From assembly GCA_944380885.1 (NCBI GenBank), contig CALWIZ010000003.1, forward strand, positions 60,251 through 124,250: a stretch of DNA of 64,000 nt, given 5' to 3'. This document shows, piece after piece, positions 29,409 through 38,012 of the stretch. Every line of letters begins with the position of its first letter. Position 1 is the first letter of the stretch. The notes under the pieces are model-generated. The model worked only from the letters and a program-made list of their open reading frames with translations, was not told the DNA's origin and did not search any database. The position numbers were made by a program, and so were the translations under genes. This DNA comes from an uncultured Clostridia bacterium. Lineage in GTDB: Bacteria; Bacillota; Clostridia; Oscillospirales; Acutalibacteraceae.

Positions 29409-29491
29409 GCGGGTGTGGCGGAATTGGCAGACGCACCAGCCTTAGGAGCTGGCGCATTAGCGTGCAGGTTCAAGTCCTGTCACCCGCACCA
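29409..29491 (+). tRNA. tRNA-Leu (anticodon UAG), CCA encoded
   Basis: Acceptor stem GCGGGTG/CACCCGC, class II long variable arm, anticodon stem CCAGC/GCTGG with loop CTTAGGA giving anticodon TAG, T-arm with GGTTCAAGTCC, and a genomically encoded CCA (29489-29491). Confidence 0.97.
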
Positions 29492-29492
29492 T

Positions 29493-29545
29493 ACCGAGTG
29501 TTTTTATAGGATCTGAATATCCTATAAAAGCACTCGGTCTTTTAT
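29493..29545 (+). terminator. Long-stem terminator after tRNA-Leu
   Basis: A 20-bp stem with one G-U pair: 29493-29512 with 29519-29538, followed by CTTTTATG. It may also serve the serine recombinase on the opposite strand (stop at 29606). Confidence 0.85.
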
Positions 29546-29605
29546 GCTTCGACCTATTTTAAACGATATGTTTTTCCTGCAGAAGTCACCTTCATTTTAT
29601 TATCC

Positions 29606-31309
29606 TTATACTGCTAAAGGTGTACCGTAATTTACGGTTACACCTTTTCTTGTTTTTATTTCTATTTGGGGTTCAGGTAAATCCAACTCATCCGGAATTT
29701 CAACAGAGCCAATACAGTTATAATGGATAAGAACTTTTTGCGTTTTTACGCCATCCTTTATTTTGTACTGGAACACTTCAATTTTCTCAATTAGCTCTGT
29801 GAGCATTCGCGGTGTAAGCTTCTTTACACGAGTATATTTTTTTACAGCATTAACGAAGGTTTCTGTATTATATACCTTAAAGCTGCACTCATCAAAAGCC
29901 TTTTTGAGCTGATCAATTCGTTCCGTCAAGGACTCCTGCTCCGCTTCATATTTATGAGATAATTTTCGAAACCTATCATCTGATATTTTACCTGAAATAT
30001 TATCCTCATAAATACGTTCAAATAAAACATCTAATTCTTTATCTCTTGCCATCAACGCCCGAAGTTCGCTCTGACGTATTTTTTGATCTGTTTCCATCAC
30101 CTTTTTTGAATAATTGGCAACAGCTTGAGTAAATGCCTCTTCATGCTTGCAGGCAAACCTTGTCAGTCGTCTCACTTCGCCTAATACTATCTGTTCAAGC
30201 AAGTCTACACGAATATAATGGGTACTCTGACATATTTTTCTTTTTCCACGATTATATCCTGAGCAACTAAAATACTTTATCGTCGGATTATTCTGATTAA
30301 AATGATAATGCAGAGTTGAACCGCAGTCTGAACAAACAAGCAAACCTGAAAACATATTGTGCTCGCCTGATTTTAATGGTTTTCTATTTCCTATTTTCTG
30401 CAGCTTCTCATATGTTTCCCTGCTTCGTATAGGAGTGTTAACCTCCTTAAAAACCACCATATTTTCAGGCGAGTTTTCATGTCTTTTCTTATTTTTATAA
30501 GAGATAGAATATGTTTTAAAGTTAATTATGTCGCCACAGTATTCCTGCATTGTCAGAATATTATGCACTGTTGAGGAATTCCAATTATATGGGTTTATGT
30601 TACGGCTTTTTGTCGGTTTCTTATACCCTTTACTAATGGCATATTCGATCGGCGTCAGTATCTTATGTTGTTCAAGAACATTACATATTTGTGCTGAACC
30701 CATACCTGAAAGTCGCATTGAGTCTATCCATCGGATGATTTTTGCAGGCTCGTCATCAATTAGCCAGTGTTTTTTATCGTCGGGATCCTTTTTGTACCCG
30801 TAAGGAGGTGGTCCTAATGGCTCGCCGGAAGTTCCTTTAATCTTATTACTAATACGCCTTTTTTTGCTTATATCTCGAGCATACCATTCGTTAAAAAGAT
30901 TCTTTATGGGTGCAAATTCATTTTCTCCCTCTGCTGTGTCTATTCCGTCAGATACGGCTATAAACCTAATATTATGCTCAGGAAAAAATTCCTCTGTCAA
31001 TTTTCCGACTTCAATATAGTTCCTGCCTAGACGGGATAAATCCTTTACAAACACGGCTGATGCCTTACCCATTGTAATCGATTCAATCATCTGGTTAAAG
31101 GCCGGTCTATTCATGGTTACTCCGGAGATGCCGTCATCACAGTATTCTATGATTTTGGTATATCCTTCATCCTTAGCAGCCTTTGTCAATAACTTACGCT
31201 GATTCGCTATACTGTAGCTCTCACCTTCCAAATCATCATCTCTGGAAAGTCTGCAATAAATTATTGCAGTTTCTTCCCATATATGTTTTTTATTATTTGA
31301 CCGTCTCAT
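29606..31309 (-). CDS. Large serine recombinase (site-specific integrase of a mobile element)
   Basis: 567 residues. Resolvase catalytic domain with YCRLSRDDD and the nucleophile Ser in GESYSIANQR, plus the typical SRLGRNYIEVG segment; then the Recombinase domain (about 170-280), a zinc ribbon (CSDCGSTLHYH...C) and a coiled-coil C-terminus. This type moves transposons of the Tn4451/TnpX or phage kind. It lies 115 bp from tRNA-Leu, so the element end may be at the tRNA. A small accessory protein is encoded 66 bp upstream. Confidence 0.95.
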   Translation of the reverse strand: MRRSNNKKHIWEETAIIYCRLSRDDDLEGESYSIANQRKLLTKAAKDEGYTKIIEYCDDGISGVTMNRPAFNQMIESITMGKASAVFVKDLSRLGRNYIEVGKLTEEFFPEHNIRFIAVSDGIDTAEGENEFAPIKNLFNEWYARDISKKRRISNKIKGTSGEPLGPPPYGYKKDPDDKKHWLIDDEPAKIIRWIDSMRLSGMGSAQICNVLEQHKILTPIEYAISKGYKKPTKSRNINPYNWNSSTVHNILTMQEYCGDIINFKTYSISYKNKKRHENSPENMVVFKEVNTPIRSRETYEKLQKIGNRKPLKSGEHNMFSGLLVCSDCGSTLHYHFNQNNPTIKYFSCSGYNRGKRKICQSTHYIRVDLLEQIVLGEVRRLTRFACKHEEAFTQAVANYSKKVMETDQKIRQSELRALMARDKELDVLFERIYEDNISGKISDDRFRKLSHKYEAEQESLTERIDQLKKAFDECSFKVYNTETFVNAVKKYTRVKKLTPRMLTELIEKIEVFQYKIKDGVKTQKVLIHYNCIGSVEIPDELDLPEPQIEIKTRKGVTVNYGTPLAV

Positions 31310-31374
31310 TATCGCTCCTTTCCGCAGTCAAACAATCAGTACCGTTATAATATCGCAGCTGCTAACAAATAATG

Positions 31375-31539
31375 TTAATTGGTTTCAACTTCGCCTTTCA
31401 TTAAGTTTAAAAGAGCGGTTGCCAGTGTATCATTACCTTCTAACTTAAAAACAGGCTTTACAGTAAACACCGTATCACCGACTTTATATTTTTGCTCGGT
31501 TTTTAATTCATCATTATTATTTATTTTCTTTTCTGCCAT
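31375..31539 (-). CDS. Small transposon-associated protein (TnpW-like)
   Basis: 54 residues starting at 31539 with GGAGGTG at good spacing. Sequence MAEKKINNNDELKTEQKYKV then GDTVFTVKPVF-LEGNDTLATALLNLMK resembles the tiny proteins encoded just upstream of large serine recombinases in Clostridial mobile elements, but the match is by layout and general pattern. It is preceded by a strong promoter (31622-31649) and probably forms an operon with the recombinase. Confidence 0.6.
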   Translation of the reverse strand: MAEKKINNNDELKTEQKYKVGDTVFTVKPVFKLEGNDTLATALLNLMKGEVETN

Positions 31540-31555
31540 AAACACCTCCGAAAAT

Positions 31556-31649
31556 ACCTACTGTATATCCTTGAGGCGCAGATGACAAGCAACTGCAAAC
31601 TCGTAAATATTGAGTACCTATAGTATATACAGCATTTTTTATTTGTCAA
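31556..31649 (-). promoter_or_regulatory. Promoter and paired TACCTA-type repeats of the recombinase operon
   Basis: On the minus strand TTGACA (31649-31644), a 16-bp spacer and TATACT (31627-31622). A 14-bp sequence TACCTA(CTG/TAG)TATAT occurs twice in the same orientation at about 31556-31568 and 31616-31629, 60 bp apart; the second copy covers the -10 box. Likely operator sites. Confidence 0.5.
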
Positions 31650-31792
31650 ATTTAACGTCTGCTTATTTTGGAATAAAAAAATACAAATCCTTATTTGATC
31701 TGGTTTTAAGCACTAAAAAATTTTATCATTTAATGTGTGAAAACGGATTTTTTCGGTCCCATCCGTTAAGGGATACACTATACCGGCTGACC

Positions 31793-31817
31793 ACTTGGTG
31801 CACCTGTTGCACCAAGT
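31793..31817. repeat. Perfect 10-bp inverted repeat, possible transfer or regulatory hairpin
   Basis: ACTTGGTGCA (31793-31802) and TGCACCAAGT (31808-31817) with a 5-nt loop and no T tract. It lies in a 500-bp non-coding stretch (31540-32041) of the mobile-element debris, which also holds CCTGTGT/ACACAGG near 31915-31936. Such hairpins occur at nic sites, but no relaxase gene is present. Confidence 0.5.
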
Positions 31818-32041
31818 TCCGCATTATACCTCATCACTTATTAAGGTACAGCCGCTGAACTAACGGCGCCGCTAAGCTTGAACGGCAAGTCTCATTATCA
31901 CCGATTTCGTGGCGGCCTGTGTTTGTCAGACACAGGATTTATCGTTAAAAAACGCCGCTCTTCGGATCGTTGTACAGTGTATTACCATAATGCCAAAGGC
32001 ATATTTGTCAAGGTGCAATATATAACAAGGAATTACCTTTG

Positions 32042-32386
32042 TTATTCTAAAATATTTTTCAGGTTTTTCAATGCCGTGTATTTTTGAACATAAATACTGT
32101 TCGGATCTGTGTCCAAAAGATAAGCAATTTCCGATAAATCCATCCCGCACAAATAATGTAATACTACAATAATTCGTTCAATACGCGCCAACTCAAGAAG
32201 GGCCTGCTTGAGCGTTTCATTTTCAAGATTTGCTTCGATTATATTTATCACTAATTTATCCAATATTTTTCTAAACTCTATTTTAACCTGATTTTTTTCA
32301 ATGTATGGTAATTCAATTCCGTTCTTATTGTCAATCTCACTACATGAAAGAAGTTGTTCCATCAAAAAGTCAAAAAAATTGCGCAT
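32042..32386 (-). CDS. Sigma-70 region-4-like DNA-binding protein
   Basis: 114 residues. The C-terminal part (about 62-110) is a region-4 helix-turn-helix: LARIERIIVVLHYLCGMDLS then EIAYLLDTDPNSIYVQKYTALKNLK. No region 2 is present, so it is a stand-alone regulator of the kind found in conjugative and mobilisable elements. It is isolated, with about 380 bp of non-coding DNA upstream. Confidence 0.7.
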   Translation of the reverse strand: MRNFFDFLMEQLLSCSEIDNKNGIELPYIEKNQVKIEFRKILDKLVINIIEANLENETLKQALLELARIERIIVVLHYLCGMDLSEIAYLLDTDPNSIYVQKYTALKNLKNILE

Positions 32387-32767
32387 GTCTTACCTCCAAA
32401 CTCAAAAAGTTAAGAGGTAATGTATATCTCTGATTACATTAAAACAAATTTTTATATTGAATCTTAAGTTTTTAATATAAAAATTTAAAAAAGTATAAAA
32501 AAAGCACACGGTGTAAGGAATTTACTCCTTTCCTGTGTGTCATATATATAAATAATCACTAAATTAACAATTAAGTTTATATCAAGATTTTTTTTGGGGG
32601 GGCAAAAGACATTTGTCAATATAGCTGTTCAAAACGATTGTATAGTAAAAATTTACATTCGTCCTTAAAATCCAGTATTTGATATCCTTATATAAATACA
32701 ACAATATAATCGACAATGTAGTGACAATTAAATAATTCCACGAGCTTTCTTAAACAGACCTTCCTAC
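32387..32767. other. Non-coding stretch with one hairpin
   Basis: Strongly AT-rich. Holds the hairpin at 32504-32540 and a T8G7 homopolymer run near 32589-32602. No coding frame seen. Confidence 0.5.
32504..32540 (-). terminator. Intrinsic terminator (minus strand)
   Basis: GCACACGG...GTGTG stem with an inner AAGGA/TCCTT pairing; on the minus strand a run of seven Ts follows. It lies downstream of the truncated ATPase gene and upstream of the sigma-like gene. Confidence 0.55.
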
Positions 32768-33880
32768 TTATGCGAAATCAGCATCTAAAACCTCGCGCAA
32801 TTCAATCCCACGTCCCCTTAATTTATACTTCAGCAACTTACTAATACGCTCGTCGCAGGTGATGAAGAACAACTGCTCCATGGTTTCTTTTGATGACATC
32901 TGATACTTAAGTAAATCCGTAAATGCAAGCATATTAACATCATCCATGCAGGCAGTCAGGTCATCAATAAAATATACCTTCATTTTTTCGTGGTTGTTTC
33001 TTGCATTAATACCGGCAAAAAAATAAGCCAACATAAAAACACTGATCTGACCATTACTTAAAACATTGACGATGTTCTTGCCTTTACCATCGATTAACGA
33101 GATACCATCATTCTTCTGAACAATGCTTATTCCATCACTAAAATTTAATCTTATCAGTTTATTATAGAATTTGCTAAGAGTAGGCCCTACTTTTTCGTAC
33201 TCCTCCTTTGAAAGTTTCTCTACAACCTCTCTGATATCTTTTGCTCGCTGAAATGCAGCATCTTTAAGTTTACTAAGTTCTTCTATATCTTCATCAAGTT
33301 TTTGATTGTTCTTGTTAGCCGCTTCTAACGCCCGATTCAGCTTAGATATGTTTTGATTGGCAAGAATACTGTCAATAGCATTAAGCTTTGATACAAACAA
33401 ATCATAGGAAAAATTCAAAACCTCATAAGATCTAGAAACAAGATTTTTCACCTTTGCATATGTCTGTTTCACCGTTTCGTTATTAAACTCATACCCTAAA
33501 ACCGTTAGAATCTGCTGATAGGCATCTCTTACTTCCTTTTCCTTGGATTCCTCCAAAAGTGCTCCTTCTACAGCAGCCAGTAAGTCTCCCACCTTTTCTG
33601 CATTCATTTCTTCTACATTGATTGCATTCTGAGATTCCTGTAATTTCTCAACCTCGTCAAAGTAGGGCTTTATTTTATTTTTCAAAGCTTTCAGGTTGCT
33701 AATTTCTTTCTCTAACTTTTCCTTTTCTTCTTCCACTACCTTCTTTGTGTAATTAATGATTTTCTGATAAAGAACTTCAATCTCTTTATTTAATGAAGAT
33801 TTCTTTTCTTCTTTTGCCTTAACCATTTCCCCGTTCCTCTTGATATACGCATCGGCTTCCTTAAGAATCAAATCCTCCTC
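32768..33880 (-). pseudogene. 5'-truncated SMC-like (RecN/AAA-type) coiled-coil ATPase
   Basis: About 370 codons. The C-terminal half of an ABC-class ATPase: long coiled coil (about 20-230), signature NVLSNGQISVFML and Walker B VYFIDDLTACMDD, then TDLLKYQMSS and an FFITCDERIS motif. The Walker A N-terminal half is missing. The frame upstream of the TTG at 33871 reads LEED and then hits TGA, where similarity ends, so the gene was cut by a rearrangement near 33880. It probably came from a defence or repair gene. It cannot hydrolyse ATP alone. Confidence 0.75.
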
Positions 33881-33972
33881 TAATCATTTGCAACATTGTT
33901 GTCCGGGGCTGCTGATAGTATAATATATTTGTAAGGTTGGTAGCTCCATTCCAACAGGGAAAGGAGCCCAAT

Positions 33973-34384
33973 ATGGAATTTAAGAAACGCTCATTATACA
34001 ATAGAAACAATGTTGCTTTAAGAAGTTTCAATTTTGAAAGAGCCGGACAGTTTATATTGGTTTCCAGCCATTACCAGAGAAAGTTTTACAGACCCGATTT
34101 CCGGAGTGGAATATTATAACGGTGAAGAGAACAGTTTTAACGGAGTACTGAAAACTATAAACAATATTACCCGTGTTATAAAGGATGAAGAATCAAAGAA
34201 GAGTTTTTTAGTAATATATAATGATCTGAAAACAGCGTGCGATTACCACGATATCGGCAGTATTTTTACAGTTCACGAATATATCCATGATTATGATTAT
34301 TTTGCAATTAACTATCCTCCACATTATAAATTTGAGCCCGCAGATTGGGGAGGCTTGGACGACTATTTTGGGCATCTATCATAG
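33973..34384 (+). pseudogene. Frame-broken hypothetical gene
   Basis: An ATG at 33973 with AAAGGAG upstream opens a frame (EFKKRSLYNRNNVALRSFNFE), and a second frame beginning near 34034 continues KEPDSLYWFPAITRESFTDP to 34384 (NYPPHYKFEPADWGGLDDYFG). The two overlap in the same sequence, one base out of frame, which fits one gene with a frameshift near 34030-34040. The acidic, aromatic-rich product is not recognised. It is divergent from the truncated ATPase. Confidence 0.4.
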
Positions 34385-34517
34385 GAAATTTTAATATAGA
34401 ATGTGAAAATACTGCCAGTAAATGTTAATCAAAGACTATTTGTTATACGTAAAAGAGGTGTTTCCAATGTGGAAAATATCAACATAAAAGAATAACAATA
34501 TAAAATATGGGGAGTAA

Positions 34518-35057
34518 AAAAATACGGGAATAAATCTTGATTTTTGCATTAATACAAGTGGACAAACTTATCCTATATATAATTTGGAGAAAAACAACAC
34601 TAAAGTGGGAGAGTTGTACAATCGAGAGTCATTTATATTATATGGTTCCGAAGGCACTCAAATGGCAATAAAATTTCTCGGACCTGATGGAGTTTTTAAA
34701 CTTGCAACAATAGATGTATGGGATCACCCATTAACTTATTCTTTATGTACTCAAAAACCATATAGCAGAGAAACTATTAACGGTGTACAATATTATATAT
34801 TTAAAATGCGAAGTAGTAAGCCAGTATATAAGCCGGATGCAACCAGATGGGGTACAGTCGCTGCAGGTATGTATGTTGCTACAACAAATTCGGATGTTGG
34901 TGAAAATCATAACGATTGGAAAGAAATTAATTATGTTAAAAGTACTTCTGGTCAATGGGTTCCGGTGAAAGAATAATGGTATTCTCATGGATATGTTGAT
35001 ACAGGAATAGCAAGTGCATCTGGATACAATAAAATCCCTTTTTACGGTTCATGGTAG
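34518..35057 (+). pseudogene. Remnant of a phage-like or cell-wall protein with an in-frame stop
   Basis: From about 34518 the frame reads KNTGINLDFCINTSGQTYPI and then YNLEKNNTKVGELYNRESF up to SGQWVPVKE at a TAA (34974-34976). It then continues in the same frame with WYSHGYVDTG and SGYNKIPFYGSW to TAG (35055-35057). The repeated beta-strand, SSK-VYK-D-T-WGTV-AGM pattern resembles C-terminal domains of phage-associated or cell-wall proteins. The nonsense codon and missing start mark it as broken. Identity of the parent is uncertain. Confidence 0.5.
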
Positions 35058-35127
35058 AAAAAGATAAAATATTATTCAAAACTTTATATTTCACGACAAA
35101 TACATTCTGCATTGTATTATAAAACCA

Positions 35128-35156
35128 TTGACACCATAAAACATATCGTATATAAT
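35128..35156 (+). promoter_or_regulatory. Consensus promoter of the left RNA copy
   Basis: TTGACA (35128-35133), exactly 17 bp, TATAAT (35151-35156). Matches the sigma-A consensus at all 12 positions. The predicted start is near 35163 and transcription runs into the 26.8 kb unit. The right end has the same arrangement in reverse. Confidence 0.85.
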
Positions 35157-35162
35157 ATTCAC

Positions 35163-35375
35163 ATAACATGGTTTGAGTGTGATGTCAAATTTGACTGTGG
35201 TCGGATTATGGCATTTGTCTGATTACAACGGTCGGATTTTTCCCTTTACGGGAGAAATCCGGCCTTTTTTAGTTTTAAGGCGACTTAAAACTACAGTAAA
35301 TTAAATACGGTAACTGCAAGAAACCGGTCTTAACTCTGTATTCAGGAGAAAAGACCGGTTTTTTGTTTTTATAAA
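35163..35375 (+). ncRNA. Left copy of the paired structured RNA (about 205 nt)
   Basis: Starts just after the consensus promoter. Hairpin 1: ATGTCA (35182-35187) and AATTTGAC (35188-35195) pair with GTCGGATT (35200-35207) and TGGCAT (35209-35214), leaving A35208 bulged. Hairpin 2: CGGATTTTTCCC (35233-35244)/GGGAGAAATCCG (35250-35261) followed by T6. Hairpin 3: AGTTTTAAG/CTTAAAACT (35271-35292) closed by a GCGA (GNRA) loop. Hairpin 4 is the terminator (35322-35370). The right copy (61778-61987) keeps all four, with base changes in hairpins 1 and 3 that preserve pairing. Not a family I recognise. It could be a stand-alone small RNA or the leader of the left arm, whose first gene begins at 35486. 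Confidence 0.75.
35322..35370 (+). terminator. Terminator closing the left structured RNA
   Basis: AACCGGTCTT (35322-35331) pairs with AAGACCGGTT (35351-35360), followed by TTTTGTTTTT. A separate T6-followed hairpin (35233-35270) lies upstream in the same RNA. Confidence 0.8.
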
Positions 35376-35485
35376 TTAAAAAAGTGCCTTTTTGAAGCGG
35401 AGTATTTTAAAAGAGTTTTACACATATTTCTTGAACTTCTTTATCATACTCTTCACTTTAGAAAGGCACGGGAAAGGAAAAAAAT

Positions 35486-36823
35486 ATGAGCGACAATCAG
35501 AACTTTGTAAACAGCTTCCTTGACAGCATTGACGAAACTCCGGACAGTCCGTTCCCCGTACCGGAAAGCGGATTTGTCCAGCCTGACGGGGGCGCAGATC
35601 AGGCGGCGCCGTTTGCCGCCGGAGTAATCACAGGACAGCAAAACCCGACTATTACGCAATTAGCCGCACCGCAGGCAACAGAAGCTCCTCCGGCTCCTGC
35701 CGCGAATACCGGTGCTCAGCAAAGTCTGCTTGATTCTTTTGAGCAGGCTTTCGCCGCGGCTCAAAGTCAGCAGGAAAGCCGGCTTACCGAAACGCTTGCC
35801 GCAAAGCCTGCTTTCTTTTCATACGGCAAGATAAAGGAGACAATCGAAGACAGAGAGGCGACCTTTGAGGATCTGCGGCAAAAGTATGAAACTGACTTTC
35901 CCGAGCTTGCTGACGGAAAGCTCATTTCCTGGTCGGTAAGCTACGGCAAGGTGACAAAGCAGATAAGCAACCCAGCCTCAGACAAAGTGTATACCGTCAA
36001 AGCCGAGATCGAAAAGTCCAAGACATTTACCGACGGGCTTAAAAAAGCAAAAACCGACGCCGAGAAAAATCCCGAATGCGTTGTAAAGCTCTTTAAAAAA
36101 GCGCAGAGCAAGGGCGAGACCGTACTTCCTTCATATAAGGATTTCTGCCTTACGGCAAGAGACGCCGAGCTCTCGCGGAAACCTATCGTTCTTCTGCCGT
36201 CGAAAGACGGCAGAATTTTTGAGATGAGAAAAAACGAAATCGGGATATTTACCTCGCCGGTAAGATGTGTAAACGAGTTCCCCGAGATAAAAGCGAATTT
36301 CAGAATGCTGCTCCCGAAAATCCCGTCTCACATATTTTCAAAGGTTATGGGATTTTTCAAAAGCATATCGGACACTATGACTTTTGAGGCTCTGGTGCAT
36401 ATCCTCTATGACACCGAAGAAAAAGAGTACATTATAAAAGTACCGAAGCAGAAGATCTCACACGCCGCTGTGGACAGTGAAAATTCAGAGCCTTATCCGG
36501 AGAGATACATCCACGTTATGGATATACATTCTCACAACATAATGCCGGCGGTATTTTCATCCACAGATGACCGCGACGAAAAGGAAACACGGCTTTACGC
36601 CGTGGCGGGGCGGTTTGACCGTACCTTTCCGGAAATAGCGGTTCGCGCGGGCTGCGCGGGGAAATTCATACCCTTAGCCCCCGAAGATATTTTTGACGCT
36701 GACTTTTTCGGAGAATATCCAGAGGAGTGGAAAGAAAGCATATCGTTCTCCCAAGTGCCGGAGAAGCCTCCGCGCCGGTTTGGGCTGCGCTTTAAGCGCG
36801 CGTTTTCGGAGGGCAGGCTATGA
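35486..36823 (+). CDS. PRTRC_A-like JAMM-domain protein with a possible fused PRTRC_C-like module
   Basis: 445 residues. About 1-105 is low-complexity (Pro/Ala/Gln). Residues about 125-180 (EDLRQKYETDFPELADGKL) resemble the small ubiquitin-like PRTRC_C protein, which is an inference. The C-terminal part is a JAB/JAMM metalloprotease fold: H348-x-H350-x7-S358-x2-D361 (DIHSHNIMPAVFSSTDD) with a candidate glutamate at E301. JAMM proteins act as deubiquitinase-like peptidases. Its end overlaps the E1-like gene by 4 bp. First gene of the left arm. RBS AAAGGAAA. Confidence 0.75.
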   Translation: MSDNQNFVNSFLDSIDETPDSPFPVPESGFVQPDGGADQAAPFAAGVITGQQNPTITQLAAPQATEAPPAPAANTGAQQSLLDSFEQAFAAAQSQQESRLTETLAAKPAFFSYGKIKETIEDREATFEDLRQKYETDFPELADGKLISWSVSYGKVTKQISNPASDKVYTVKAEIEKSKTFTDGLKKAKTDAEKNPECVVKLFKKAQSKGETVLPSYKDFCLTARDAELSRKPIVLLPSKDGRIFEMRKNEIGIFTSPVRCVNEFPEIKANFRMLLPKIPSHIFSKVMGFFKSISDTMTFEALVHILYDTEEKEYIIKVPKQKISHAAVDSENSEPYPERYIHVMDIHSHNIMPAVFSSTDDRDEKETRLYAVAGRFDRTFPEIAVRAGCAGKFIPLAPEDIFDADFFGEYPEEWKESISFSQVPEKPPRRFGLRFKRAFSEGRL

Positions 36824-37596
36824 AGTATTCAGCGACAGCGCCCGTGAAAATCGTAGTGCTCGGCGCCGGCGGCACAGGCGGATACCTTATTCCCCACCTT
36901 TACCGCATAGCCTTCGCGGACGGCAAAAGAGCCTACCGCATTATTATCTGCGACGGGGATATTGTAGAGCCGAAAAACCTTATAAGGCAGAACTTTACAA
37001 ATCAGGACATAGGCAGAAACAAAGCCTCCGTGTTAGCAGAACGGTATGCCGGAGCATTCGGAATCGAGTGCGAGTATATTCCCGAATATATTGAGAATGA
37101 GGAACGACTCGGAAATCTTGTAAGTCCGGATTTTAAAAAGCAATATTGGAACAGCTCTACCGAAACTCAAAGGGTTATCCTTATCGGCTGTGTGGACAAC
37201 AACAAGTCACGCGCCGTCTGCCACAGGGTTTTCTCAAAATGCGAAAGCCTTGTCTACATAGATTCGGGAAACGGCGAAAGCACCGGTCAGGTGGTCTGCG
37301 GAGTAAGGCAGAACGGCAGAACGACATATAAACCGGTAGGCTCTCTTTACCCCGATGTGCTTAAAAGTACTGATAAGCTGCCGACTGAGCTTTCCTGCGC
37401 TGAACGCGCGGTATCTGCTCCGCAGTCGGTAACGGCGAACCTTACGGCGGCGACCGCGGTAGTCTCTTTCCTTTACGACCTGCTGATTAAGGGAGAGCTT
37501 AACACAAGGTATGTCACCTTCTCGTCAAGCCTTATAGCGGTAAGAGCCGAAACGGTCAAAAAAAGAAAGCGGGGAAAAGAAAAATGCGCGGCATAG
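36820..37596 (+). CDS. ThiF/E1-like ubiquitin-activating-type adenylyltransferase (PRTRC ThiF)
   Basis: 258 residues. Rossmann nucleotide loop VVLGAGGTGGYLIPHLYRI (residues 12-30), then the adenylation aspartate ICDGDIVEPKNLIRQNF (43-59) and CVDNNKSR (124-131). C193 in TELSCAERAVSAPQS is the candidate thioester cysteine. The protein activates the C-terminus of a ubiquitin-like or sulfur-carrier protein. Flanked by the JAMM protein (4-bp overlap) and near an E2-like protein, it fits a prokaryotic conjugation system of the PRTRC type. Confidence 0.9.
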   Translation: MKYSATAPVKIVVLGAGGTGGYLIPHLYRIAFADGKRAYRIIICDGDIVEPKNLIRQNFTNQDIGRNKASVLAERYAGAFGIECEYIPEYIENEERLGNLVSPDFKKQYWNSSTETQRVILIGCVDNNKSRAVCHRVFSKCESLVYIDSGNGESTGQVVCGVRQNGRTTYKPVGSLYPDVLKSTDKLPTELSCAERAVSAPQSVTANLTAATAVVSFLYDLLIKGELNTRYVTFSSSLIAVRAETVKKRKRGKEKCAA

Positions 37597-38012
37597 AATT
37601 ACCTGCGGGAACAGAAGACCTTAAAAACAGCGGCGGATTTTATATCGCCAACAAAGCGGTATTTACGACAGATAATCCGTCAAGGGACTGGGATATGTTC
37701 ACGGCGTTTTTGAGCGTTCAGGTAAAAAAGGCGCTGCCGCTTTCTGCTGCCCTTCCGCATTACGAGGATACAAAAAGCGGCAGGAAAGCGTATGTGTTCG
37801 CGGAAAACGACCGTATGAAGCTTATCGTTGACGGACAGACCGAATACACCGCGGTTTTTCTTACCGCCGCGGGATTTATGCCTGAATATATATTCAACGC
37901 ATATCTCGAGACGCTTAAAAATATTCTGATTTACGGTTACAAGGGCTTTGTCTTCAGGAGAATAAATTACAGAAAGGTTGAAAAGGTTGAAAATGACCGG
38001 CGACGAAACTAA
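37584..38012 (+). CDS. Hypothetical protein of the conjugation cassette
   Basis: 142 residues, beginning at an ATG that overlaps the E1-like gene end by 13 bp. The core (GGFYIANKAVFTTDNPSRDW and QTEYTAVFLTAAGFMPEYIF) is a mixed alpha/beta protein with no transmembrane segment, and no known domain is recognised. Overlap with the next methyltransferase gene suggests it is part of the operon. Confidence 0.65.
   Translation: MRGIELPAGTEDLKNSGGFYIANKAVFTTDNPSRDWDMFTAFLSVQVKKALPLSAALPHYEDTKSGRKAYVFAENDRMKLIVDGQTEYTAVFLTAAGFMPEYIFNAYLETLKNILIYGYKGFVFRRINYRKVEKVENDRRRN

Noticed and set aside
31878..32087. Plus-strand frame starting KSHYHRFRGG
   Set aside because: No recognisable family, no ribosome site, and it overlaps the sigma-like gene region in antisense.
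32589..32602. T8G7 homopolymer run as a phase-variation tract
   Set aside because: It lies in non-coding debris with no gene whose frame or promoter it would switch.
35163..35260. Left RNA as a tracrRNA or CRISPR leader because of GTTTGAGTGTGATGT
   Set aside because: The similarity to type II CRISPR repeats is short, no repeat-spacer array or Cas gene is present in the window, and the right copy lacks the matching sequence.
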